64,000 nucleotides of DNA from Limnoperna fortunei (Eukaryota; Mollusca; Bivalvia; Mytilida; Modiolidae), in the NCBI GenBank assembly GCA_944474755.1, contig OX104113.1:25424432-25488431 (forward strand), read 5' to 3'. Under the pieces are notes generated by a model. It had not been told where the DNA came from. It did not search any database and worked only from the letters and a program-made list of their open reading frames with translations. The position numbers and the translations under genes were made by a program. Positions 46,420 through 57,918 of this stretch are shown in pieces (the stretch's first letter is position 1; each line of letters begins with the position of its first letter).

Positions 46420-46720
46420 AAGCTCTGTCTTCTCTGCAGGTAAGACGTCTAGAAATCACGGTATTCCCGTAGAGTATTAGGGTAAGTGCTTTACGAAATA
46501 CGTATATATATATAAAAATAAATGTTTATTGCAAAACTGACCATATAACATATGTGTCTCCTTTATAGGAGAAACGTCATCTAGAAGTCCCATTAATGAA
46601 GCCGAGAGAAAGATAAGTGTATAAATATAAAGAAAAGTTCTAAGAAATAAATTTAGTTTTCAATTTTATTTAATCCGACTACTGTCTTCTCTAGTTAAGA
46701 AGAAACATTCTGTCGCTTCA
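46420..46720 (+). repeat. weak ~125-bp diverged tandem repeat
   Basis: Three segments start CTGTCTTCTCTGCAGGTAAG (about 46430), GTGTCTCCTTTATAGGAGAA (about 46553) and CTGTCTTCTCTAGTTAAGAA (about 46682). The first two also share CGTCTAGAA/CATCTAGAAG and ...AAGTG. It is old and low-identity. Confidence 0.35.
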
Positions 46721-46956
46721 GCTTAGCTTTGTAATCACACTTTAACATACAAATTGCATGATAAGAATTAGGTTAATGCATTTTGCCTTAAAGGACGAAA
46801 TTTTACTGATCAGTTTATTAACACACCAATAACCTCAATGCAAGTTACTATTGCAATAACAGGTTAATCTATAAATTTATTTCAGTCGTCGTGTACTTGT
46901 TTCTTGATATTTTAAAGTGCAAAAACACAGAAAGATCAACACATCTTTAAATCTAG

Positions 46957-47322
46957 ACATGTAAGGAATACTAGCAACTGACATGAACATTTACTTACAT
47001 GTAAGGAACACTAGCAACTGACATGAACATTTACTTACATGTAAGGAATACTAGCAACTGACATGAACATTTACTTACATGTAAGGAACACTAGCAACTG
47101 ACATGAACATTTACTTACATGTAAGGAACACTAGCAACTGACATGAACATTTACTTACATGTAAGGAATACTAGCAACTGACATGAACATTTACTTACAT
47201 GTAAGGAACACTAGCAACTGACATGAACATTTACTTACATGTAAGGAACACTAGCAACTGACATGAACATTTACTTACATGTAAGGACCACTAGCAACTG
47301 ACATGAACATTTACTTACATGT
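46957..47322 (+). repeat. minisatellite, 40-bp unit, nine copies
   Basis: Nine head-to-tail units of exactly 40 bases beginning ACATGTAAGGAACACTAGCA at 46957 and every 40 bases to 47277, plus ACATGT. The units differ almost only at one site (AATA, AACA, AATA, AACA, AACA, AATA, AACA, AACA, ACCA). Not a CRISPR array, because there are no spacers. Confidence 0.97.
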
Positions 47323-47389
47323 CGTATAAGAATTAAAGTATAATGGAATCAAAAATACAATAAATGAGGTTGTTTTTGTCTTTGTCCTC

Positions 47390-47600
47390 TATTTGTTGTA
47401 CGCTTCAATTAGAATTGCAAAGCAAGCATGTATTTTATGCAGTAGTTTTTGGTTTTTGTGTTGCGTTGTGTATGTTTGTTTATTCCGGATTTTTAACTGT
47501 CCCTTGACATTTGGCTTTGGCTGTTCGGTCGGTTTTCTTTGGTATTTGTTTTTACTTAACAGACATTTAATGATAAAGTTGTATAATCACCTTTAAAATC
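47390..47600 (+). repeat. solo type B retroelement tail
   Basis: TTTTGTGTTGCGTTGTGTAT-GTTTGTTTATTCCGGATTTTT and GGCTGTTCGGTCGGTTTTC match 55130-55230. The 67-codon ORF is part of this repeat. Confidence 0.55.
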
Positions 47601-48758
47601 AATCTTGGTTTCGCAACCACTACTTCGCTGATATTTTTGTAAAACTGTATATAACAGAAATACAGTGATCAGTACTTGTTATATATAGCATCAAAGTATA
47701 TATTCTATTGGATGAAACTATATTGAAAATACAAGAGCTTTTGCTTTTTCTTTAGTTCCTGTTGAAAATGGGATTACAATTTTCTAATGATTCTTCGCTT
47801 TCAAACAAAAATTAACAATATAATATAGTGTACTACTTTAATCTTCTTTAACTGCGTCGAGACTGTTCGATAAGGAAACAATTAACTCAACACACAGATG
47901 CAGGCAACGATTTAAATTTTAATAACATAAACGTCTTAAAATCTAATTATATATACTCATGAAAACGAGCAATTAGGCCATTATTTTTACGTTTACATTA
48001 ACGCGGCTGTTGGTGAGTCGATGATCAATGGTTTACCTAATCTTGATGCACAGCAGCAAATCAAGTTAAATAGTCTGGGACGTCATATCCTCGTTACATA
48101 CTTCTTAAGACATGTTCATATCAATCTAAATTTCCAGACGTTTAAAACAAGTTCCGTACACAATAACTGAAATGTCAGTTGTATGGATTGATGTCCTTTC
48201 TATTTCAATAAGGTAACTTAGTATAAAAGTTATGATGACCATTCTTGCATTTGACCATAGATTTATAGACGCATTCTGCATAGAAAAGGTTCATCAAGCC
48301 TAAACTAATGCTCATATTAGTTTCTTGAAAGAAATATATATTCTATGCTAGGGTTTTGTATATTTCGTTTTAGTATTCCAATAACGGATTGAGCTATTCG
48401 TATCTCAAAACAAACGTAATTCTTGTCATTTCGTATACAAAGATAGCGTATGTTTCTTTTTGGAATTCATTAATTTGCGTCTAGATATTTGGGAAAGTAT
48501 TACTTATGATAAATATGGTATAATCGACATATAACAGTTATATATATTGACCTTTTTGAAATCCCATAGTCATGTTGTTCTGTTGGGGGAGGGAGTAAGA
48601 GTCGGTATTTTCATGTCTTTTCGTTGAGCAGCTTTGACAAATTAAAGAAAATTATTTTGACAATAATTAAAATTGGTTCAAAAGATTTGAAATTACATGT
48701 ATTTCAAACGTTAAACATGCATGAGCATAAACATTATGTAGTTACGTTTTAAATATAG
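47601..48758. other. AT-rich DNA, no feature seen
   Basis: No gene or repeat recognised. Confidence 0.4.
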
Positions 48759-48876
48759 GATCTTACATTAGTACGAGTGGATTATCGGATTTCTCTAATC
48801 GAGATAGATAAATTTCCATAATTTAACTATCGAGATTGGAGAAATCCGATAATCCAAGAGTACTAATGTAAGATTC
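48759..48876. mobile_element. 118-bp fold-back element
   Basis: GATCTTACATTAGTACGAG-TGGATTATCGGATTTCTC (48759 on) is inverted at 48827-48876 with a few mismatches, around a spacer of about 19 bases. MITE-like hairpin. Confidence 0.7.
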
Positions 48877-49499
48877 TATTTCTCTAATTTTAAAAAGTAG
48901 TAAATTTGCGAAACGAAGTACAAATTCTCCCAACCCCAATTTTACGTTCATGACTTGAATACGCGGTAAATGGAAGGTGTTTTGTTTATGACGTCATGAT
49001 TTCTAATTGTGACGTTATTGTTTTTAACCAATCAACTGCTGAGAACAACAAATTCACTAGTGACGAGAACTATATTTTCCACACCGGTCAAGCGGTTGAA
49101 ATAATACGTCAAAATTAGAGAATAGTATTTTCAGACTTTAAAATATAGCAAAAAGAGATTTATTTTTTACTTCCTATTTTCTGTTGCATTTTTGTAACTG
49201 ATTTAGACATTTATAACATAAATGTTTACGACTCATTATATAGGTCTTTTATTTTTTTTCATTGTTACCTTTCATTAAAGGTCAGTGTCATGTAGGAAAT
49301 AAGCAATTAACAAATAAACAAGGCATATCTTATATAAAATTACATCACAGAAATATCTTTTACCCCCTACGCCTCATTCTCGGCTAATTTCATGCCCGAG
49401 ATTTTAGGATTTCAAAATGCAAACCCAGACACCAATTCAACATAAAAATTTTTAGTTGGAAAAATCTTCTTACCCCTTACCTTCATCAGGAAAAAGGCA

Positions 49500-49800
49500 A
49501 TCAATATAGGTTAAAGATGACATTGCAAGAAGTGAGGTTGGAACCTGCAACCTCAGCGTAAAAATCTGTATAGACATAGTGGGTAATCTGTTTTGAGAGT
49601 GTCACGCTCCTTTTATGATAAAGACCCATTTTGTAGAGTTCGAAAAAGGCTAAATTATCCGTTTCTACCGAAAAAGAGGGGCAGTCAAAATTGTGTACCT
49701 GTAAGTCTACCACTTTTAACAGTTTATTTATTGTTTGTAAACAAGTTCTCATCCTGTAGCTGAAATGTTGCTCGCTGTAACATTCAATCAATAAATTAAT
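49500..49800 (+). mobile_element. SINE-like copy
   Basis: A B-box-like GTGAGGTTGGAACCTGCAAC starts the copy. The end, GTAGCTGAAATGTTGCTCGC followed by AACATTCAATCAATAAAT, is the tail type of the 1.34- and 36.6-kb elements. The minus-strand 100-codon ORF is a shadow. Confidence 0.5.
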
Positions 49801-49894
49801 CAAAACTTGAGAAATTCCTCGTAAGTCCTTGTTTAGATTTCCTTTTACTCTAAAATAACTAGAAAAGATTGCACACCATTATTTTAAAGAATTT

Positions 49895-50730
49895 TAATAA
49901 TGTTCTGATGTATAGAACCTATAATTTTTCAACCCGTTATACCACCTTGACTTACGATAAATAATATCCGTCTTAACGAAATTGTACATAAAGCCTTCTC
50001 TGCCCCATATGCTTTCAAATGTATATTTTATGGTTACAACAATACGTACTATATTTTTACCATAGATCAAAAAGGCAATTTTTGCTACAAAGAGTAACAG
50101 GTTCATAGTGTTCTAGATTTTCTGATCGACAATATTATGTGTAACTTTTTTATAGAAGGTAATCGCAATTCCAATTCTGATGACTGGCTTACCTTAAGAT
50201 ATCTTTTATAATAGTAAATTAAAGAAACTCCAGAAATTGCTGAATTCACATCATTTGTAGACTTACACTTCGAATATGACGCAAATGGTAATCTCGCAAA
50301 AGAATTAAAGACAAACAAAACTATTAATTTCAGAATTACAAATGTTCTTCACTTGTGCTGCAATATTCCACCTTCTTCTGCATATGCTGTTTATATTTTT
50401 CAATTGATCATGTATGCAAGAGCTTGCAGTTCGTATGTTGATTTTTGCAAACGTCACAAATTTCTTCGAGATAAACCAATGTTACAAGAATAATCAAAAC
50501 ACCAACTCGCACACTGCAGTAATAATCGTAAGAGGCTTGGCATGCTGTAAAACCTGTTTTGACCCCCGAATTACTTTAAAAGGCCATCGCTAAGTTATTA
50601 CTATTGATGTGGAGGCTGTATGTTTGGTTGTTGGTTCTCCGGTTTGCCGTTATCTAGAACTTGGATTTCTGGATTGACTTTTTTGACAAGTTCCCTGGTG
50701 TTTGGTGGTTTGTAATTACCGTCATTAATT
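49895..50730 (+). pseudogene. reverse-transcriptase pseudogene (YIDD family)
   Basis: In broken frames: HKAFSAPYAFKCIFYGYNNT, VLDFLIDNIMCNFF, then (after loss of the YIDD region) IKETPEIAEFTSFVDLHFEY, NIPPSSAYAVYIFQLIMYAR and SSYVDFCKRHKFLRDK. The order is the same as in the 20.6-kb copy, with an internal deletion that removes the catalytic block. A type A tail begins at about 50508 (ACTGCAGTAATAATCG, then TTGGCATGCTGTAAAACC). ORFs on the other strand are shadows. Confidence 0.8.
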
Positions 50731-53200
50731 TATATAATTATAACAATGCAAATGCCCGGTTATTTCTAGAATACACGATGCACGCGATAATAAAACTTTT
50801 TGGCTGAAGGTTGGGACATTGCATTTGAGTTGCATCTTAAATTTTCGGTTTTATGCTTTCTTTCTTTCTGGAAAGGGCGTGCTGTACAAAAAAGACAACA
50901 TTAAAGACTTAAAGAATGTTTTGTTAGCTGGTTTAGTGACACAAAGTCAAGAAATAAAACTTTATAATATAATGCATATATAGGTGATACACAATTATCT
51001 ATCATTGCTTGACAAGCGCATTACTATTGAATGTCTTCAAGAGAAGTCACCGGTAATAGTAATTTGCTTTTTATAGGTCAGTGAAAATTTGTGTCAAAGT
51101 TCACAAATCTACTTGTGTCTTACAAATCGTATTTTTCATTTTTTATTACTGACAGTTTGACACAATGTTTAAAATATTTTAACGTTACACTAGTTAGTTT
51201 ATAGTGATGCCTTTACTATTACAAGGAGAAACATTTGAAAAACTGCGACAAACAAAGATGCTCTTTACAGATTAGTTGTCACTTTTATGTAATGTTGAGG
51301 TTATTTTGGTGTTTTTTTAATGTTAGTGTAATTAGTTTGCATTTAAATACAAGGAACATATTTCTTCTGTAAAAATACAAGATTTAATTGTTTTTATAGA
51401 AATTTAAGATCCCATTATATTTCGTCCACATGTCGTTTGAACTTAAATCAAATAAATAAATATAAATAAATCTAAATTAGGTTCTTACATATAACTAATG
51501 CAGAAAATGAGGTTATCATAAAACTAATACTACAAATGAGGTTCTTCTTACATTATTGCTGAAATGAGGTTCTTTTAAAAAATATATTTGTGTAGAGTAA
51601 GATATTTTATCTACAGCAAAATATGATTTTTCCGTTAACTAAATTCCCTAGCGATGTTTTCCTTCTCCTTTTTGTCGTACTTTGTATAACCTTTTTCCAC
51701 GTTCACAAATAAATCATATAAAAGAACCATTTTAGCAAAATGGCTTTTAATTAAAATAATCATGTTAAATCAGTTATCAGCTATCAACATCTTAAGATTC
51801 TTACATTTTATGAATAACACATGCAAATTAATTTAGGTTTATAAGATTATTATACAAGTCACATGTTTACTTTTATTGCAAGTCTATCGACAGTTAACGG
51901 ATAACAAATTACAGATAGAAGGAAATTATACGCGTAACCAATGTACAAATTATCCCCGCCCATTCTGTAGGCTTTTAGTAATGACCATATGTCTCAGTTA
52001 TTAGATGTATTATTTACTTTAATTTCATATTTCATTTAAGTAAATATAGACGATAGATGTATTATATAAAATTGCACATCGAGTTGCAAAGAAAGTATCT
52101 ATAATATGTACATCATAATAATTTGTTTCCAATAGAAATTGATGCAAAACAAAATATAATAACATATATTATATAACAGAAAGAGAATACTATTTATGAA
52201 TTCAAGTAGTCTCACAAAAATAAATAAGGTTCCCTTGAAGATTTTCCAATGAAGTAATGCATTTAGTATTATAAACCGTAAAATACTTAAGACAAGAACT
52301 GAAATCCAACCATTTGTTACCTGACTACTAGGAGTTATGCATTATTCAGCTGAATTTGCGTTATTTGTGGGATACTTGAGAAGTTGATTGTCGTATGACG
52401 CATGTTTTTTTTTAAAATTACAATAATTTATTCAATCTTTCCATTTTGCAATTAATATTATGAGAGATCTTTATTAATATGCGTTTCTCGAAATCTACGC
52501 GCCCTTTGATTGTTTGTTAAAATTTGCCTTTCCATTTCATTTTTTTTCTTTTTATGTGTGCGATATCACGTCTTTGGTACTTTTCTATGTTTTGTTGCAG
52601 GTATCATTCATCTAGATTAATACCTGCTCTTTCGTAACTTCGAGGTAGAACTTACAATATCCCTTTGACAGGCGCTGAGAACAACCTGTAGGCGATTTTA
52701 TTGATCTGCATCACGATATAGGCAAGTCAATTTTTTTTATAAGAAAATATAACTGACTGAGCAGTAGATGTATTATAGATATACTAACATAGCAACTATC
52801 ATTTTTGACTACGCAATGTAGTCAATGACAAAAATTTAAAAAGAGAACGAAAGAAAACAATGAAATTTAATAACGAAGTAAATGGTTTAAATCATTTTAA
52901 AAGTTTTGTATATATAACATTATGAAAACTTAAATTCAATGATTATAAATATAATGACCGTATCTAATTCATGTTCTCAGTACTTCTCAATTCTGTTTTG
53001 TAAGTTATTGCTTTAGTATATCAGAATGCTTGACACATAAATGAAAATATGGAAGTGTCCGCATACCACTTTAATAACCATATGTAAGTTCCGACTCCTA
53101 TTTACGGAATATCAGAGAAATAAGGCTGCGCTGTTTGTTTATATATAAAGTTTATTTATATAGGTATTGACGAAACTCTGAAAAATGTCGGGTAGAAATC
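50731..53200. other. AT-rich DNA, no feature seen
   Basis: No gene recognised. A short repeated GAGGTTCTT[A/C]TTAC-like phrase occurs at about 51480-51570. Confidence 0.4.
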
Positions 53201-53204
53201 TTTG

Positions 53205-53660
53205 TCAATTTTTAATTGATCAGGTGTGCAAGAGCTTGCAACAAGTATACTTAGTTGTGCAAACATCACCAATTTTTGCGGAATAAACTTATAAACCAAG
53301 ATAACAAGAAAAAACTACTCGTCTGCGCCTTAAGATACCACTAACTGTAGATCGAAATATGGCTGCAGATAGTTTTCCCCATTTTTGAATTCAGTTTACA
53401 GTTAGAGTGCTACAATGATTGTTGGATATACCTATTACTGATTAGTGGTACATATATATGATACCAATCCATTTTCTTCATCAAACCACACATATATTAC
53501 AGAAACGGAAGCGTGAGGTTTGGCATGTCATAAGACCTGGTTTAACCCACCATTTCTTTTCAAATGCCTGAACAGAGTCAGGACTATTGTTGTAGTTACT
53601 ATATTTTTGGTTGTTGGTTCTGGAGTTTGCCGGTTTTTCGGACTTTGATTTGTGAATTGA
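53205..53660 (+). pseudogene. RT C-terminal fragment with type A tail
   Basis: TTAATTGATCAGGTGTGCAA-GAGC (YISQLIRYARA region, frameshifted) starts the copy. The tail includes ACAGAAACGGAAGCGTGAGG, TTTAACCCACCATTTCTTTT and TTTGGTTGTTGGTTCTGGAG. It is too decayed to give a frame longer than about 20 codons. Confidence 0.65.
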
Positions 53661-54635
53661 TTTTTATTATCTTTATTCGTATTGTATCGTATAATGTATA
53701 AGACTGACATACTTTCCAATAAATTTCAAATGTTAATAGAATGAATGCAAGTTTGATAATATTTTAAGTAGAATTAGTAGGCTTGTCATTGTTTGTAGTT
53801 TAAAGTGGTAAAAATACTGTATAGTATTTAGCTTTTATTTATTGCAAGCTCAAATTGATTTTAATACGAAATGATTTATTATCAGAGACGTAAATCATGC
53901 CGATCATTGGGTTCTCCTGTCGCCAATATACTTCATTGTTTTGTCAATCTGTAATAATAATAGGATTGAATTTCAAATTTGAAATCTAAATAAGAATTAA
54001 AATATAGGCTTTTAAATTTATTTGAAGTTTAACGTTAGTAACAACTATAGAGCAGAATAATGTCGGAGATGCGAGTAAGCAGTCGTAATTTTAAGAAATA
54101 CATGGTTTCTCTTGGATTATACGACAAAGTCAGATCTTCGTAGTTTCTCAAATATCTGCAGTTAATCTACTTTTATCACTGCGTAATGCGTTCTACAACT
54201 GACATACGAATTATAAAACAAATAGACGGCAACACTTAGAGTTGCATTTATTAGAACAATAAATGACGGAAACATATGCATTCATTGTAAGTCAACAAAT
54301 AAAAAAAATACTATTCAAACATGTGTTGTGTGTTTATCTATATATAATTACTAGTATTGAGAATATTGATTCTATTGAGGACGACTTAAGATTGTAGAGA
54401 ATAAGGATCTGATTGATTACGCAATACCATTTAATTGAATTTTTCAGCTATGTTGTCATTTGCTAATCGAAACAGAATATGTTTTACGGTAAAACAACAC
54501 AGAGTACAAAATTGAAATGAAGATATTGTGTTAAAGTTTAAAATCATCTACCACGGGACAAAATTCGTAAATTAAAATCTGAACAGTGCTATACTCACCA
54601 CAAATTCTTATTAGGGCGCATCAATTAAAGATTTG
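53661..54635. other. AT-rich DNA, little seen
   Basis: TACTTCATTGTTTTGTCAATCTGTAATAAT (about 53928) recurs at about 55977, indicating a shared repeat. No gene was recognised. Confidence 0.4.
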
Positions 54636-54637
54636 TT

Positions 54638-54890
54638 TGAATGGTGTTTAAACGCCACTTTCATCAATTTTTCAGCTATATCATGGCGTTCAGTTTTTAT
54701 TGGGGGAGGAAGCCGGATTACCCGGAGAAAACCCCCGACCTGCGGTTGGAAAACTGGTAATCCTTGTCAATTAAGATTGGCGTCGAGTATACCTTGCCTG
54801 CAGTGAGAATCGAACCCGCAATCTCAGTGTTGACAGACCACGTGATCAATAGTAGACGAACTACCTTGACCACTCGGCCACCGAAGCCCC
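54638..54890 (-). mobile_element. tRNA-headed SINE, full length
   Basis: On the minus strand it starts GGGGCTTCGGTGGCCGAGTG (A box), has the B box GGGTTCGATTC, the GGTCGGGGGTTTTCTCCGGG block, and the tail GCTGAAAAATTGATGAAAGT-GGCG. It abuts RT sequence at 54895. Confidence 0.9.
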
Positions 54891-54894
54891 AGAA

Positions 54895-55260
54895 GTTCTA
54901 TGGTCGTCACCATTACTTAATTGATTGTTATGGAAAATCAATCTCTCAAATACGATCGGACATTTTCGCTGAATAATAGGTAGTGTTTCCTATTCCTGGG
55001 TTTTACTTTTTTCCTATACATGACAATGAGTAACTGGACGGGTATCTAATTAGAGGCAGGCACTGCTTACTCGTCCGGAGCACATGAGTGCACTTATGGC
55101 ATTTATTATGTTCGGGTTACCATCTTTCTGTTTTTGCGTTTTTCTTTTTTGTATTGCGCTGTGTATGTTTGTCTACATCCGGATTTGTGATTATCCAGTG
55201 GTTTTCGGCTCTTGTTGTTCGGTTGGTTTCCTTTGCTATTTTCTTATTGGGTTTATGTAT
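54895..55260 (+). pseudogene. RT C-terminus plus type B tail
   Basis: The frame KFYGRHHYLIDCYGKSISQI followed by RSDIFAE and a stop (54976) is the end of the YIDD-family RT protein. The type B tail follows at once (GACGGGTATCTAATTAGAGG, CAGGCACTGCTTACTCGTCC, GGAGCACATGAGTGC). This links the tail to the RT. The overlapping ORFs at 55084-55437 lie in the tail and are not genes. Confidence 0.75.
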
Positions 55261-55860
55261 ATCACAGTCAACGAAACGATCCCCGTCTTCCACGTCTTCT
55301 GGACGTTTTACCAGTCGAATAAAAATGGGTAAAAAGTGGCTTTTATTTCCGCGTTTTGAACACACTGTATATTGTGGTATGCTAAATAAAAATTTGGTGC
55401 AATTTTGACATAAATTTATTGTCTTATGTGCCAACATAAAACAATTGTAAAGTAATTATCTAATGTAGTTTGACAGAAAACATACGTTTTTATGTCCGCA
55501 GTAAATTGATATACCACATTGGATTGATTATAAAATATATATTGTGTTAAGAATAGAATTAAAAGTGCTGTCAAATGAGGAGAGTCATAATATTTTATTT
55601 TTCATTTCGGAAAACTAGAGCTAAACGAAAAATAATTTTGACAGTTAAATATTCCGAAAGGTTCCCCCCCTCCATTTTTTAAAAGTGATAGGCACGATGA
55701 GTAAGCAGTCGGTTTAAAAGTATGCACGGACAATAAAGACAATCAAAAAGTAACAAATAAGCAGAAAATAAACTAATTAATGTAGTTTTCATTGTCATAA
55801 TTACTGCCATGAAATTTCGAAAAGGATTTAAATTCTAAGAGTTGTCTGTTCGCACGGTGT
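55261..55860. other. AT-rich DNA, no feature seen
   Basis: No gene or repeat recognised. Confidence 0.4.
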
Positions 55861-56390
55861 ATATGACCTTTGGTATAACGTTTTGAAATTTTGATTATAA
55901 AAGCTCTACAACATCTTACTTATTTGGATTTTTAAATATTTTTTATTGCTGCGTCTTGATTAGACGAAATGTAATACTTCATTGTTATGTCAATCTGTAA
56001 TAATACAGCGTAGTACATTTGATCACCTTTGTATCTTGATGACATTTTATTGCAACCACAGGATCAATGCATCCGCTGGTGGACAGTTAGTCCCGAGGAC
56101 ATACCCAGCCCAATACTCACACTTCGGTGCTGACATGAATATCCTTCATTTCTTTTAGTCATATCGTCATTGTCCAAATTTACTCTCAAAACATTTCGAT
56201 AAAGGTTTAAATTCTAAGGTTTCTATTCTCAAGGGGTAGATGGCCTTTGCCGGATTTGGTATAACATTTTAAATTGTAATTAAATAAGATCTACAATCTA
56301 ATTATTGTGACTGGATCTTATGATTCTTGATTTGAGAAAACGCGCTTCTGGGTAGTACATTTTATAAACTTGCTACGAAAAATCCCCCTT
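55861..56390 (+). repeat. about 1.5 copies of the 8.1-kb repeat family
   Basis: Unit starts at about 55864 and 56240 share GACCTTTG/GGCCTTTG, GGTATAAC.TTTTGAAATTTTG, CTACAAC, TTATTTGGATTTTTA and a GATTCTTGATT...ACGCGCTTCTGG end. Between them lie CATCCGCTGGTGGACAGTTAGTCCC and CACTTCGGTGCTGACATGAA, segments typical of the mussel repeat (recollection). Confidence 0.6.
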
Positions 56391-56489
56391 TTCCTTACAT
56401 ATCTCACAGAACAGATGCTAAATGTTAGCATTTACATTTAGACTTGTTGCACTTTGTCAAAATCACAAAGTGTGAGATAGACATAGTCT

Positions 56490-56536
56490 ATCCGCTGGAT
56501 AGATATATTATATGGTTGTCGCAAGACGTCTGTATA
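56490..56536. repeat. module shared with the insertion at 44.18 kb
   Basis: ATCCGCTGGATAGATATATTA-TATGGTTGTC is the complement of 44193-44225, and GACGTCTGTATA matches the adjacent bases at 44171-44190. Confidence 0.7.
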
Positions 56537-56974
56537 AAAGTTACTTACTGTTATAGTATAACTTTGTCTTCCTGTATAATATATACAAAAATGCTGAATT
56601 AGATTACTGTCGGATAAATACGTATTGGTTACAAATATACCATCGTCACACTTATATTGTGTATATACAAAAAAGCGCCGCTTACGCGGGCCGTAAGCAT
56701 AGATGCTAAAGTATACATTTGTGAAATAAAAATGTATGTAATCCCCTACACTTCATATTAAAACATCAATTTTTTTTAAAATAAATGCAAATATGTAAAT
56801 AATTGTAAAAATATTAACAATTTTATTTTATAATAAACTATTAATACTTTCGAAATTTTGTTGTATCATAACAATTTTCTTCAATAAGAATCGAAAACCT
56901 TGGCTGATTAAGTAAGTTCGAAATTCTGAATTTTGAATACTGAATTTTGACTACCGAAGAAACTACTTACAACA
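56537..56974. other. AT-rich DNA, no feature seen
   Basis: No gene or repeat recognised. Confidence 0.4.
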
Positions 56975-57077
56975 GAATACATTTGAACATATTAATAGTT
57001 TAACGTTATTCTAAATCCTTTTAGCCTTTTTGGCTTATATTATAACGTTAAATTATAAATTCGTTCAAATGTATTCA
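56975..57077. mobile_element. 103-bp inverted-repeat element
   Basis: GAATACATTTGAAC...TTTAACGTTAT at the left is inverted as ATAACGTTAAA...GTTCAAATGTATTC at the right. Confidence 0.6.
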
Positions 57078-57159
57078 ATCGTTAGTAGTTTAGTAATGAA
57101 AACTGTAAACTAGAGGCGAATTTGTGACAGCAAAACTATAGTTTAGGATTATTTTCAGT

Positions 57160-57690
57160 TTTTAAACTGGTTTCAATAAACTTTTCGAAACTGGTTTTGG
57201 TTTAATGATGAGTAGCAAATAATTGGTTTTCGGTTTAGTTTTAATGCATGAATAATGAAACATTCTTTGGTTAATAGGAGGCAAAGATTACACAATTAAA
57301 AATTCGGTAAAACAAATCCTAATATTTATTTCATATGCTTCTAGTCAGATGGCTATTCGCAACTTAAGTTAGACTTTGTTTTGACAAATTGTTAGACAAT
57401 TTTTATGTTTGTCCTTTATTAGTTTCCCCAGAACAAAACCAGCAAGGCATTGTTCTAGTAGAGATTGATCTTTTTTATTATATTTGTTCGTTTATCTTAA
57501 CAACATTTCCACACTGCAATATTAGCGTTTAATACTTAAACCTAAAAACCTAAACCGAAACCGCAAACTTCCCCTGTCTGGTTTGCGAAACCAGTTTCAG
57601 TTTGCTACTAACAAAAAAGCGTAGGTTCAAAACTAGTTTTAAACATTTTCTCACCAACATAGAAAGTTGAATAATCTGAAACTGGTTAAT
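57160..57690. repeat. region rich in AAACTGGTTT / AAACCAGTTT motifs
   Basis: AAACTGGTTTCAATAAAC, GAAACTGGTTTTGGTTT, GAAACCAGTTTCAG, AAAACTAGTTTTAAAC and GAAACTGGTTAAT occur in both orientations across the interval, with a loose inverted arrangement. Confidence 0.45.
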
Positions 57691-57863
57691 ACGCCCTAAA
57701 CTTTTTCAACATATTCACTAACAGTTAAGTATACACGTTTAGAAACCTTGCACGCATGTAAACAAATCAGTTCAAAATGTTATGATTTAAAGAAAACATG
57801 CATTTTTTTACACATTTAAAAAAAAGTATTCATACATTCACAAAAGGTTTCTGCAACAAAGGT

Positions 57864-57918
57864 AGTGAAGAGTGGTATGCATGTTGAGAGTAACTAAACA
57901 TTCATACCACTCTTCACT
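57864..57918. repeat. perfect 16-bp inverted repeat, 23-bp spacer
   Basis: AGTGAAGAGTGGTATG (57864-57879) and CATACCACTCTTCACT (57903-57918). Confidence 0.9.

Noticed and set aside
46957..47322. Regular 40-bp array resembling a CRISPR
   Set aside because: The units are contiguous with no spacers, and the context is eukaryotic. It is a minisatellite.
55084..55437. Three overlapping ORFs of 82-106 codons
   Set aside because: They lie in the type B retroelement tail, which recurs at 10.8, 39.5 and 47.4 kb without conserving a frame.
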